From: Peronospora farinosa
Lineage: Eukaryota; Oomycota; Peronosporomycetes; Peronosporales; Peronosporaceae
Direction: 5' to 3'
Length of the DNA: 64,000 nt
Assembly (NCBI GenBank): GCA_947646735.1
Contig: CANTFK010000173.1
Span: 62,001-126,000, forward strand
Below the pieces are notes generated by a model. That model ran no database searches. It was given only the letters and a program-made list of their open reading frames with translations, and had not been told where the DNA came from. Of the stretch, positions 24,534-35,840 are shown piece by piece. How positions within the stretch are numbered: position 1 is the stretch's first letter; each line of letters begins with the position of its first letter. The position numbers and the translations under genes were made by a program.

Positions 24534-26205
24534 TTGTATGCCGAGGATGTAGATCAACATATGGTAGTTCTGCCAGAAAATGGTTCATCTACAGCCGAAG
24601 TCACAATTGATGACATCCAAGTGAGCGATCCGGGAGTTCCCCTAACTGAAGACCAAGAAGGACTACGACAATTGATTCGTAAGGGTCGTCATTTGCTTAT
24701 CGACAAAGGAAATGCTTTACCTCCAGCGGCACATGGAGCTGTATGTGACATAGATTTTGGTGGAGCACATCCGATCGCACAACGAGTACGACCGGTCGCG
24801 CCTAAATTTCGCGAGAAGTTAATTGACCTAATCAAGGGATTATTATCAGCTAAATTCATCCGACCATCGACTTCACCATGGGCCTCGCCAATTGCTGTGA
24901 TCATTGAAAATGATGGTTTCGACATCCGTTTGTGTATCAGCTATCAACGCGTTAACCAACTGACGAGACTAATGGTTTACCCCATGCCTTTGATAAGTGA
25001 ATTGCTACAGGATATGGTGGACAAGGCGATGTGGTATTGCTCTCTGGATATGGCCAGTGGATTTTGGGTCGTGGAGATGACGGAGCGGGCAAGAATGATT
25101 TCGGCTTTTATTACACCGTCGGGTTTGTTTGAATGGTTGCGGATGCCGTTTGGGCTGAAAAACGCCCCGCACATTTATCAGCGACTTATAGACAATGCGT
25201 TGTATGGGTATCTCAAGATCGGCAAGGGTCCAACTACGATCGGTGCAGAATCACCAAATTAACTAATGTATCGTCAATATTGGTTGACGTGTTTTCAGAG
25301 GGAGAGCCGGATACCAGCCAGAATCCCTCTGTGCTTGGTAGAAGATCATATATCGATGACATACTGATTCCAGCTACATCGTGGACCTCCTTATATGATA
25401 AGGTGAAACGATTGCTAGAGGTATGCGATGAATGGAATCTGTCGATAAGCCTGACTAAAATGTTTTGGGGACGACGAAAGGTAGATTACCTGGGACATCA
25501 AGTTTCGCTCGCCGTAATAGAAGCACATCCAAAAGATCTAGGATTGCTTTTGAATATCCCATTCCCTAAGACGTTACGATCAATGCAGTCGTTCCTGAGA
25601 AGTTTGAACTACTATAGCCGATTTATGAAAGACTTTTCGATTTATGCGTCGGTGTTGTACGAATTACGGGAAGCGGATTTCCATGAAATCCTCCTTTGGA
25701 TAAGAGGAATACATTGGCTATAGGTGTCAGAAGGGGTAACTTGTGACCGGCAAGCAATGAATCGTCCTGATCCAGATCAAGACCCTGCGATCCAGATCGA
25801 GAAGGTCGGACTCGGTGGTAAAAATCGACGATCGCGTTTACTATGTGAAAAGCCAAGATCGCAAATACCCCGATCCTCAAACATTTCGCTCCAGATCGAT
25901 CTCCAATTATTGTCGTCTACGCTAGTAAATGGGCGATCTCTGCGGCTTGGCTGCAGGAATTTGACGGTGTAAATTGGCCGGTAACATTTTCAAGTCGGAC
26001 GTTGAAGCCGAATGAAATGAATTACGGGATGGTCGAGAAAGAAGTGTTAGCACTTCTCCGGATTCTTGTTTCGTGTTATTCTATGCTATTCTCGCGAGAG
26101 ATAAGAAGGGTTTTTGCGCGCTACTCTACGCTGGCCTGGTTAGTGCAATCCTCCGGTCTTAATGGAAGGCTAGGAAGGTGAGCCGCATTATTATCGACTT
26201 GGACA
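24534..26205 (+). pseudogene. Element B reverse transcriptase and first RNase H
   Basis: RT opens with DIQVSDPGVPLTEDQEGLR and runs unbroken to about 25260 (HPIAQRVRPVAPKFREKL, STSPWASPIAVIIEN, YCSLDMASGFWVVEMTE, FGLKNAPHIYQRLIDNAL). After a frame break the catalytic box is GRRSYIDDIL (about 25350), with the thumb continuing to LNYYSRFMKDFSIY (about 25640). The ordinary RNase H is at about 25910-26110 (SKWAISAAWLQEFDGVNW, TFSSRTLKPNEMNYGM, VEKEVLALLR). Stops lie near 25262, 25723 and 25970. Confidence 0.85.
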
Positions 26206-26827
26206 TTGGAGATTAAGAAATGCGAGAAAGGAGAGGACGAAATACTTGGAGCTTTGGCGGCAAGTATAACGCCCCATGAAGAAGTCGATGACGTACTAAT
26301 TGCGATCGCCCCCCGAAAACAGCCAAGAAGGAACATAAGTATGACGCCCCCTACGGTAGTAAAAAAAGAGATCCTTTCGTCGTCAGTTTCGATGGATCGG
26401 CACGTGTAAATGCAATGGCGGAGCTTACAGTGCTATCATATGGAACTTACCAGAGCTGACAATTTTGGAGGCAGTGTCTAAATATTCAACGGATCTAACT
26501 GTGAATGGAGCAGAATATAACGGCATGTTACTGGGTTTTGAATTACTCGCAAACCAGAATACGGGACGAGTCATTATTTGCGGAGACTCAAATTTGGTGA
26601 GTCGACAAATGCGTGGTGATATTAATTGTAAAGCGCCAGGTCTACAATTATTGCAATATAAATCGTTGGATAGATTGCGGTCGTGGCCTGCTCATGAGTT
26701 TTTACATATTAAACGCGATTGGAATCAGAGAGCTGATCGATTGGCTAGTATCGCATTGCAACAAGAAGAGGGGGCGAGTGTGACTACGGTGAGGATCGCC
26801 GAAATTCAACTACGCTTAATCGGTTAG
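26206..26827 (+). pseudogene. Element B second (archaeal-type) RNase H
   Basis: A tether (EIKKCEKGEDEILGALAAS) precedes the domain. The fold residues are spread over frames: FDGSARV (about 26390, broken by a stop just after), NGAEYNGMLLGFELL (26510), VIICGDSNLVSRQMRGDIN (26570) with the GDS Asp present, and EFLHIKRDWNQRADRLASI (26700) with the terminal His and Asp. This is the RNase HI type with the C-terminal HIxRxxNxxAD motif, different from the first RNase H of the same polyprotein. Confidence 0.75.
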
Positions 26828-28164
26828 ATGTATTGCTGAAGCTTCAAAAAACCAAGTCAGTAATTAAAGTAGGGGCGATCACCCGATCACCACGAAGAAA
26901 ACGTCGACAACCACAGGTTTTGCAGGAAGAAATGGTCCAGTAGATGAGAAATGATCGCATGAAGCGTGCTCAAGACGAAGAATGTTGGATTGCTAATCTG
27001 AAGACATACTTGGTCGGTGATATCTCGAAATTGACGATCGAGGAAGCGAAATCATGTGCCAAGATGGCTAATGATTATGAAGTGGATGAAGATAATTTGT
27101 TATATTTTTGCCCTGGAATTACAACGAAATCCGAAGATCGAGATGAGATCGCTCGTCTGATGGTACCCGTAAATCTGCAGGAAGATTTTCTGCATCACTA
27201 TTATTCTAGTTTGGAAGGGGCCCACCAGGGAATTGGAAGAACCTACCAGCGGATTAGAGCGCATTTTCACTTAAGGAGCTTATATCGAATTGTACAGCGC
27301 TATGTGAATCAGTGCACAGATTGTGAAACTGGAAAGGGACGTCCCGTGATTGATGGAGAATCACCGGGGAATTTACAGGCTACCTACCCTATTCAAATTA
27401 TCGCCATGGATCATATCCCTTTTCTGCCCAAATCGTTCAAAGGAAATACCGCGTTACTTATCTGGGTGGATTTTTTTTCTGGCTATGTGATCGCCAAAGC
27501 AAGTTCGTCGCGAACGGGCCAAACTATCGCTGAATATTATGAAGCGTGTGTCTTTCGTCGTTTTGGGGCTAGTGAAGCAATACGTCGTGACCGAGAACCC
27601 GGGTTTATGTCTGATGTTTTGTGCATTTAACCGAATTTGGACAGAAGCAAAGAGCAACGATGGCATATCGACCTCAAGAAAATGAAGCTGCTGAGTGTGT
27701 GGTGCAAACTATGACTCGTGCTTCAAAGATGTATGTCTCTGACGTTAATCAACAAGATTGGGATGATTATGCGAGCGCCTAACTTTCACGATCAATACCG
27801 CCCAAAATCGGGTGCGCGGCGACACGCCATTTTTCTTGATTCATGGTTGGGACCCGCGATCTACGTTGGAAGCCACATTACCATTAGGGGGTACTAGGCG
27901 TCGGGATCGCGATCCACGTAGGTGGTGATATCATGTGCAGCGGCATTATCAGCGGGCGAGAGAAGCAGTAAATGAGAGACTCAGGACTGCGACCCAATCA
28001 CGTGTTGATCGCCACAATGAATATCTCAAGTCTCACAAAATTGAACCAGGGGTGTAAGTCTGGTTATATTTGGATCATGTGAAAGAAGGGTACGCTCGAA
28101 AACTAGCACATATGTGGCATGGACCTTTTTGAGTGAAAGAAATGTGTGGAGATCACGCTGTACG
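26828..28164 (+). pseudogene. Element B integrase
   Basis: Open from 26944 to 27630: HHYYSSLEGAHQGIGRTYQ with CTDCETGKG (zinc module, 27195-27330), IIAMDHIPFLPKSFKGNT (first Asp, 27400), and the start of IRRDREPGFMSDV (second Asp, 27580). A frameshift follows. The Glu-bearing motif is visible as PQENEAAECVVQTM (27670), changed from the usual P-Q-x-N-G-x-x-E. The C-terminal GDHAV segment (28148) is cut by the solo LTR at 28165 and resumes at 29353. Confidence 0.8.
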
Positions 28165-29352
28165 TGTGGTGGAGTGGGTTCTCAAAATTGTATGATGAGA
28201 CCCCAAACCACTTACTTTTCCGGACTGCCGACTGTCGGAGGGGGTACCCCGATGCCGCGTATGAACCGTGTGGACCTTCTTATCACCTTGTGTACCCGTC
28301 GGCTGGCGGGTTGCACTCTTCGGAAGACTTGGGAAGGATGTAGACGTCTGCCTTGAAAGAGGTAGACATGGGAGGCCTCGAGTGGGTATGATTCACTCGG
28401 TGGGCCGGTAGGTGGCCACTCGATCGACCTTGTCGAGAGTGGACTTAGAGCCAAATTCTTCAGGGGCGCTTGTCGTCCCTGGCCTTTTCCTTCTTGTTTC
28501 AGGGGTATTAACCACCTGACCTTTACGTTGCTCCCAGACCGTGAGGTGAGGGAGACCGCTTCCGATAGCGGGTCTTGGGGGGTGTTGCTACTCGAATGAG
28601 CTTGTTGTGATATGTTCCTCCCAAGTTGAAGTCAATAAAGCGAGATTGCAACAGAGCTCACAGGCCAAATATATCCTGGAGCTCTATTCGCACTTGAACT
28701 TCGCTACACAACTGTCTTCGACGGGGGGCCAAAATATATCCCTTCCCGGAACAGTGAGTAACTTAGGGCAAGTTCTTCGTGGGTGACGTAGTCGTGCCAC
28801 GTAGATCGCAAATTGAGTAGTATTTAATATAGTCCTATCCTTTTACCTCTTTTACTCTATCCTTGCCTGAAGCTCTGAATTCCTTGCGTCGACTGGTCTG
28901 ATCCTTGTATTAACTGGTCAGGAGTGGCTAAACCTGGAGGGGCCGAAGTCGACTGACGAGGGATCCAGGTCGGCCAATGAGGGACCCAGGTCTACCAGCG
29001 AGGGACCGGGTCGACCAATGAGGGACCCAGGTCGACCGATGAGGGACCGGGTCCACCAACGAGGTACCCAGGTCTACCAGCGAGGGACCGAGTTGACCAA
29101 TGAGAGACCCGTGTCAACCAACGAGGGGCCAGGTCGATCAATGAAGGGCCATGGTCAACTCCCTTCGGTACCGGTTAGCCGGTACCCTGATACTGATTTT
29201 TCTTCTGTGGGTCCTGCAGATTGTTCTCCACCAACGGTCGCTCCCCTTCGAGGCCCCTGTCTCTCTGGTCTCCTGTCCCTGACCCACGGTCTATACTCCG
29301 AATCCAACTAGATTATGAGGTCCCCACATCGCAAAAACAGCACTTCACCACA
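28165..29352 (-). repeat. Solo LTR in element B, 4-bp TSD TACG
   Basis: On the minus strand it starts TGTGGTGAAGTGCTG (29352) and ends CCCACTCCACCACA (28165). TACG flanks it at 28161-28164 and 29353-29356. Removing it joins GDHAV to RL-stop-IAGTPYRLLLVVHISK in one frame, the expected integrase C-terminus with one Glu codon turned to TAG. It holds a minisatellite at about 28955-29130 with 20-21-bp units around GGTCGACC. The same insertion is present in the minus-strand copy at 63483. Confidence 0.9.
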
Positions 29353-29356
29353 TACG

Positions 29357-29760
29357 CTTGTAGATTGCTGGTACACCATATCGATTACTTCTCGTCGTAC
29401 ATATATCTAAGTTAAAGAAAGTAAAGCTGTTCCCGGAACGGCAAAAAAATTGCTGACAATCGAAGAAAAATATCGATTCGATTCTGACGAAGCACTTTCG
29501 ACAGAAGATAGTCTCGAAGGCGATCTTGAAGATGATGAATTCGAAGTGGAAAAGATTGTGGATGTACGATCTGATAGATAGACACGTTTTGGCCGAGTAA
29601 ATAGACAATGTAAAGTCTACTGGAAAGGTTATGCTGACCCATCCTGGGTGGATGAAGCCGATTTCCATTGTGGTTCACTATTGCGAGATTTTGAACGTGG
29701 CGAAATTAGCCGAAATCGTTTTGAAGTGATGCAGTCACATGAAGAAGGATCTGGTTGCTA
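29357..29760 (+). pseudogene. Element B integrase tail and chromodomain
   Basis: The sequence reads AGTPYRLLLVVHISKLKKVK and then, after a frameshift, FEVEKIVDVRSDR, a TAG stop, TRFGRVNRQCKVYWKGYADP, SWVDEADFHCGSLLRDFERG. This is a chromodomain (aromatic cage region KVYWKGY..PSWV). The minus-strand copy at 63074 has Lys in place of the stop and is open. Confidence 0.8.
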
Positions 29761-30165
29761 ACGAAGATCAGGTGTTAGGAGTATTACAATATGCAAGAAG
29801 GTTGCATAAGATGGTGAGAAGGAAATTTGTGTGTAATGAGTATAGCGATCAAAGATCTGGGAGACTGGAATGCGGCTGAAAAGGCTTAACAAAAAAAGAC
29901 AATGTTGGAGAAGATTAACGAAACGGAGAAACCAAATGAAATTGTATTGAACGATCAAGAAGCGTTATCGGATCACGAATACTATTTGGAAAACAATATA
30001 CTGGATAAATGGGCGAGGGACGATCCGGGGTGATCCGCGATTGAAGATCGATATTAGTTCCGCCAAGGCTCCGCAGAATCCAGTAACGACAGTGCAGTAA
30101 TCAGGTTGGGGGATGTTTTTCTGTTTACAATCCAAACCGGGGTACCACACTGATGCTTCGGAGGG

Positions 30166-32205
30166 CTAAAGGAAATGGAGAAAAAAAGGGTTGAACATGA
30201 TATCCAGATCGCAATGCCCCATGATTATTCCCCGAAGAACGAGTCGGAGCACTGTTTTCCAACGGGGCCCAGATCGCGATCGACGCTGTTTACGCTCCCT
30301 GTAAAACTTCGGTAATTCTGGATCGCTCTCTCGCTGCTCCTTCGATCGGTACAACGGATGAGTCGATTCCCATAGCGCTTGCTGGTGCCGATCTTCAAAA
30401 TCAAGACAATGTATTTATAACTTATCAAACCACCCAGTCATCGGAAATGAAACTGGGGTGACCAAGGTATCAAGAGATTTCCACGGTTCTTGAGCATAAA
30501 GTGCTTCAATTTGCGCCATAGTGACCGGCCTGGGCGTCCAAAACGAATCAGGTGGAGGTTGCCTTGGATGTAGGCAGCATGGGAAAAGGTTATCTGTTGG
30601 GATTGGAAAGATGCTTGTACAAAAATTCCACTCCCAACTCGGCCACGCTAATTCCTCGGGCTGACCATGGCGAACCTGAGCTGACGATCGAGGATCTCGT
30701 TTACGGTATCCAAGGATCCATCGATTTCGCGGCTTCTGAGTAGCTGGTAGATAGGCTTATTCGTGTTGCAAGAGCAAAATGTTGATCTTCTCACTAAACT
30801 CGCTGGTGAAGCTGAAAGCACCCTCAAAATCACTAGAAGGTTCTCCAAAGAGATCTACCTTCGAAATTTTAGTTGAGGTGGATGATGCAGGCGAAGCTGG
30901 GAGTGAATCAGACGTGGAATTGGAGGTTTCGACAGTTGCCGAGCCACAACGCCTAGATGAGGGACGCGATCCAGATAGGGCTGCAAGCAAAGAATTTTCG
31001 ATCTCCAGAATCGAAAATTCTTCGTCGTCATCCGACGAGGAGGAAGGAGGCGTAGGAATTGATTTTTTGCCTTTCACTTTCGAAGGTGTGGGAATTTTCT
31101 TCTTCCCTTTCGATTTCGAAGGGTTGACAAACTTTTTCCGTGTGTTCGCTTGGGTTTTAGAAGCATCCAAATCACGTCTTCTATATCCGACAGATCGCGC
31201 TGGCGCAGTGGAACTAGCTGATTTAGCGAATCGTGCTAGGGTATTTTTCCGGATCGACGGAGTTTTCCCTTGGATGGAGTCAGGCGGGTACGAAGAAGAA
31301 GAACCTACGACTCGAGGACGCTTGGGTGGAAGTTCGGCCGCTGATGGAGACGAAGACCGTTTGCTTTTCCGGGATGCCGAGCTATCTGGTGCAGGAGGGT
31401 TAGCTTGGATAATTGGGAGTAATACAGAGGTTAGCTTGGCTAAGTGGGATCGAAGCGCATCCCGATCGTGAACGGCCTGATCACGTTCCACTTTCCCGAT
31501 CTAAGATTTCCCCACGTAGCTGATCCAAAGAGACATCTTTTCGAGTACTCTCGTAGAGAAGATCATCATGATCGGCTTGGAGTTTATCCAAACGATCCTG
31601 GAGAGAAGCTAGCTGGAGTTGGAACTGATTCTTCAAGACTTGCTCAACCACAGTCATTTCTCGTCGGTGTCTCTCCTGAGCATGTTGGTTCGCCGTGTTT
31701 GCTTTGAGTAGAGCGGATTTCAAACTTGCAATAACTTAAGCTTAATCCTCTCGTAGGACCATTCATCCTCAATATCTTGAGCCTTCTGAATCGCAGTGTC
31801 GTAACGTTCCTGAAGCCGCTTGTAGCGATCTAAGACGAACTTGGACAGAGGAGGTGCTAATTCCTAGAAGGATTGCAATTCACGTTCCAACCGAGAAGAG
31901 CGCACTTTTTGCTCTCGTAAATCATCTTCCAAGGAACGATTATTGTCCGCAACGGCAGTTTGGGCGTCCAAAAGATCGTATATTGCCGCAATTGACGACT
32001 CCAAGATATGGCGATCCAGCACGGGCGGGAATTCTACCCGAGTAGAAGGAAGCAAAATCCGCGATCCGGAAGAATTGTTCGTAGGCGGATCGGAAGTTAT
32101 GCGAGACGGTTCGGGTCTCGAAACGGTTAAAGGGCTTGCAGATATGACGGAATCGGAGCCATCCTGGCTAGAAGGGGAAGCGGTCGCAGACGAAAAAGAT
32201 GACAT
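30166..32205 (-). pseudogene. Antisense accessory gene of element B (Ser-rich coiled-coil protein, broken)
   Basis: On the strand opposite to pol, between chromodomain and 3' LTR, lies a roughly 2-kb gene with no recognised family. It starts at the ATG at 32205 (MSSFSSATASPSSQDGSDS). It runs through a first coiled-coil (LRDAQ-like heptads, RSSRLERELQSF) to a TAG at 31864, then continues in the same frame (ELAPPLSKFVLDRYKRLQE). A second coiled-coil follows (MTVVEQVLKNQFQLQLASLQ, DRLDKLQADHDDLLYES), then a Lys/Ser/Pro-rich basic region (SKSKGKKKIPTPSK). The conserved tail (DEEFSILEIE, KISKVDLFGEPSSDFEGAF) leads to AQIEALYAQEPWKSLDTLV and ELPKFYRERKQRRSRSG. Frameshift near 31485 and stop near 30430. 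The copy at 60604-62669 keeps the same layout, so it was once a real gene carried by this family. Function unknown. Confidence 0.6.
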
Positions 32206-32286
32206 GAAGATGACCGAGGTGATTAATGTGGTTACGATGCACAGTCAGGACAACACTGTATGCCGGCTAACGGTGCAGGGTACGAT

Positions 32287-33268
32287 TGTGGAGGAGCTAG
32301 TAAACAAATTTTTGTAAAGTAAACATCGCGATCCAAGTTATGTGGACCACGCATCAAGGTTCGATTGCGATCCATTGTGCAGACAACGCGATCCGACTTA
32401 GAAACGCGATCCGACTTAGAACCGCGATCCAGTTCAGAACCGCGATCTGACTCAGAACCGCGATCCACTTCAGAGCCGCGTTCCGAAGTAGATCGCGATA
32501 CAGTTCCCAAGAGTCACGCATTATGGATCGACCACGATCCCGAACTAATACGCAATCTGATTCAGATCGCGATCCAAGAATAAGGCCCAAGAATAAGGCA
32601 AGATCGCCAGTGGATCGGGATGGCGAAGGTATCTGGAGTGGACCACATATCGAGATCTGATTTTTTTGAAAGGACGGCATGTGGTAATAGATCCTGGACT
32701 ACAGATAGGCAAAATCGTAGGTTTTGATATTTGATTGGTTAACACTAAACAGATTTTAATTTTACTTCTAATAAACGTGTCGATTTCTCTATTCCGGGCA
32801 GGATATTTGGCCTCCCGAAGCCGAGAATATCGACTACAAGTACACCCTGGATTGTTTTGGCCAGGGGAAGGATTTCACAACACAACTCGAATGCGATCGG
32901 ACTCAGAAATAACAAGTAAGGGCAAGGCGAAGAAAGTGCAGGACGGATCAAGTGGTCAGAAGGTTCTGCTCATGTGGTCAGAAGATTCAAGCTTCATCTT
33001 ATTGGACTATTGGGATCTATTGGAGAGATCAACAAACAAATACTCGGTCGATCTTGTGAAGATTTCCACAAGATAACCAAACCCCCAATCCCTAACTAGA
33101 TTAGGATCAACATCGACTTAAGTCCACCTAGAAGAGTGCAACCCGCCCAACTGACGGGTACACAAGGTGAAGAAGGCTTTGCACACGGATACGGGGTAGA
33201 GTCGGTCGTCGGTCGCCAGTGGAGAGTTGGAGTCGCATTAGCAATTTTGCAAATTCCACTCTACTACA
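32287..33268 (+). repeat. Element B LTR2 (3' LTR)
   Basis: It starts TGTGGAGGAG and ends CTCTACTACA, 982 bp. It differs from LTR1 by a short tandem duplication of AAGAATAAGGCCC at about 32580 and a few substitutions up to about 33110. It is then clearly diverged over the last 150 bp (lost GGGCGCC, altered GGGGTAGAGTCGG). The 18-bp minisatellite has the same unit number as LTR1. Confidence 0.9.
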
Positions 33269-33592
33269 GTATTGAGAAGGAGTTAGGGGTATTATATCAC
33301 CCAATATTTCCCTCGCACGCGTCATAGCGAAGTTGTTTCGCTTCGACAGCTGTTTCGCTGCATCTACATATGGTGTAACACGGCGCAGGAACTCTGCTTC
33401 GTATTCATCGGTTGTATTCGTTCAAACGCAACACGACGGGGATAGGGAAAGCACGACCAAGTGCTTTGCCCTGTCTTTTTGAAAATATAAGCGTCAATAG
33501 TGGTGAAACTTATACGGTTATTGAAGCTCCTAAAGGTTTCAAATATCTATAGAAGATAGGAACCAAACTGTCTCACGACGTTCTAAACCCAA

Positions 33593-33632
<40 letters not shown>

Positions 33633-34442
33633 AACCTTCTTCAGCTCCAGGATGTGATGAGTCGACATCGAGGTGCCAAACGACTCCGTCGATAGGAGCT
33701 CTTAGGAGTCATCACGATGGAAAGACGCTAAATTGTTTATTAGCGTCGATAGTGGCACGCTCTAGGAGCATCGCACTATTCCCATTAGAGTGTAACCACT
33801 TGGATGGCAGTGACATTGGTGGATATCCACCACTCACGTAGCCGCTCTCGCGATGGTGCGCTAGTGAGGCCGCCTATGAATTCAAAGGAGCATTTAGCTC
33901 TCTCACCTGAGTCTAACTCTCCATTAATGGTTGTCAAGCCATCAGATGTAGGGTTGACAGAGGCAAAAAATGTAGATTTGCCGACCAGCTGTTGAGCCGC
34001 GGCTGTTTTTATAAAGCAGCGCGCTCGGTCGTGGTCGCTGCGCTCGTTGGCGCAGACGAAGGAGCATGACCCTCACTGTCAGAAATGATGAAAGCTTCCT
34101 AAAGGTTGGGTGCCTCAAATGATGGGTAAACATGTCCCATCAAAGCTCTGTTCTCATCACCACTTTGGCGTAATGGCAATGGCGTGCTCTCATTGTAGTC
34201 AACAATGAGAGACAAATCTTCATCCGCACCATAGTGGGATGGACCAATGTTCTCTGCTGGCAAGCTGACATTAGATGTCGGTGCTGTCACAAAGACACTT
34301 CGCGACGGCTGCAAAATATCGCGGCGCGTATGCTTTGTGCTGGACTTTGCAGGCGACCCATCAGCCTTACCACGTTTCGGAGGCATCTTCTTGCTTATTC
34401 TGTTTCACAAAATTTAACAATCGTCTTAAAAGAGGGGGATGG
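33269..34442 (+). mobile_element. 3' region of a TGTAAC-superfamily element (probably C')
   Basis: Non-coding on the plus strand and directly upstream of a polypurine tract and LTR, so it is the 3' end of a plus-strand element, most simply C' resumed after the B insertion. On the minus strand an ORF at 34099-34386 (MPPKRGKADGSPAKSSTKH) ends in TAG and then continues in frame (EAFIISDSEGHAPSSAP) to about 34013. It is unrelated in sequence to the antisense gene of element B. GCGAAGTTGTTTCGCTTCG-type imperfect inverted repeats are at 33329. Confidence 0.5.
34428..34442 (+). other. Polypurine tract
   Basis: AAAAGAGGGGGATGG lies directly before the TGTAACGG LTR start. This is the position and composition of a plus-strand primer site for reverse transcription, and it sets the orientation of the LTR that follows. 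Confidence 0.65.
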
Positions 34443-35045
34443 TGTAACGGGCTAGAAGTTACACGGTTCGTTAAGTATCAAATACTTAACGGGCAGGCCA
34501 ACATGGGTACTTAGGTTTGGCACATCAATGTGACCCACCCTCGTGTGTGTGATATCCATGGATGGATTTACATTTAACGAGGATGACGCCTCAAACAGAC
34601 GTCATCTGCGAGCTTAAATATAATTTGAGCCTGCACGTAAGGAAAGAGACGCGTATCCGATATTTACATTTAACCAACCAGTAGTTAGATTAGATTTATA
34701 TTTAGTTGACTTTAATATAAGTCAGTTTTGAATTTACTATTTACCGTCCACTGCGCACGAGAAGCTGAATTATCTTCTGCTTGACGTAAGTGATGCACTT
34801 GTAAGTTGTTCGTTTCACGAACCGCTCTAAGCGGCCGGCAACAGATTGGTTCGTCGCTTTAAGCGACCGATAAACGCGACCACCACCGCAGGCGGAGGCA
34901 AGACGGTATAATCGCTTCATCGCGCTGCTTGAAGGTGTGCTCGCGTAGTACGTGGCAGCTTCATTACGAAGCGCCCGTCTACAGATTATTTTGCTGATCG
35001 ATGCCTGTATGAGCGTTTTGACAAGCCGAATTCCTTGGTTGCCCA
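34443..35045 (+). repeat. LTR of the TGTAAC superfamily (3' LTR)
   Basis: It starts TGTAACGGGCTAGAAGTTACA. It is homologous along most of its length to the LTR at 14394-15133 and ends near CCTTGGTTGCCCA, although the 3' boundary is uncertain. It follows a polypurine tract, so it is a 3' LTR. It is the last retroelement sequence before the gene island. Confidence 0.65.
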
Positions 35046-35840
35046 TTTATTTAGTGCCGTCTAAATTGATTCTAGATGTGATACACGTCAGCAATTTCTT
35101 TTTCCTGTGCTAATAGTGAAAGCCTACTGTAAACTTAATGTTTTTTATAGTTGTCTTTCCTGTTGAAGTACTACCTAGATAGCTAAAGATGTCGCATACT
35201 CGGCTTTCCAATAAACGCGTCTTAAAATCTGCAAGTACAATCATGGATTTATGTGAGCACGGGTCAATTTAACCAAGTAGCCTGGGACTTAAGTTTGGTA
35301 CAGTATAGTAGTCTGAACTGAAGGGCTGGAGCCTGTCTTAGTCAAGGTAATGGTTTGGTTGCCCAGGTCTGCATTTTAATTTTGCTTAATTCTCTTATGT
35401 ACGATATAAAATAATGATACGTGTTAACCTCTGTTAAATTATAATATTGACGTTCAACATACCCATGACTTAACGAAGGGAGATCTGTCAGCAACTTTGA
35501 AGAGAAAGTCCCGCAAGGCACTGGCTATCATCTGCCTTGCGGTGGAAGATCCGCAAATGCCGTTTATTTGCTCGGCGAGTGGTGCATTTGTCAAGCCTAG
35601 AAAGACGTTATTGCGAAGAAAAGCAAACAATTTTTTTTATTTACAATTTACACCCTCTGAATGCATCAGGTAGAGTATGTCCATTGTGAGGCATAACTAA
35701 CTATAAACAAATCTCTTATTTGTTGCATGATATTGTGCAAGACGACTGCATGGAACCTCTATGCCCTATTAAAAGCTACACAGAAAGCTGCATGGAATTC
35801 CTCCTACACTTTAAACACCCATTTACTCGATTTCATTGGG
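35046..35840. other. Intergenic region with two hairpins
   Basis: No gene is seen between the LTR and the FPGS stop codon. At 35511-35542 there is a perfect 10-bp inverted repeat (CCGCAAGGCA, 12-nt loop, TGCCTTGCGG), and at 35554-35590 a second one (CAAATGC and GCATTTG). The first lies about 300 bp beyond the FPGS stop codon and could belong to its 3' untranslated region, a terminator, or an unannotated RNA. Nothing else supports an RNA gene. Confidence 0.4.

Larger units (their letters stand above)
19694..33268 (+). mobile_element. Element B: Ty3/gypsy chromovirus with second RNase H and antisense gene
   Basis: Two direct LTRs (19694-20673 and 32287-33268) bracket gag, protease, repeat-bearing linker, RT-RNase H, archaeal-type RNase H, integrase, chromodomain and then an antisense coiled-coil gene. 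A minus-oriented solo LTR (28165-29352) splits the integrase end from the chromodomain. No matching target duplication is seen (CCCC on the left, GTAT on the right), so one flank has been rearranged. It is inserted in or next to element C', whose 3' end appears to resume at 33269. The pol and gag frames are broken in many places. Confidence 0.85.
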
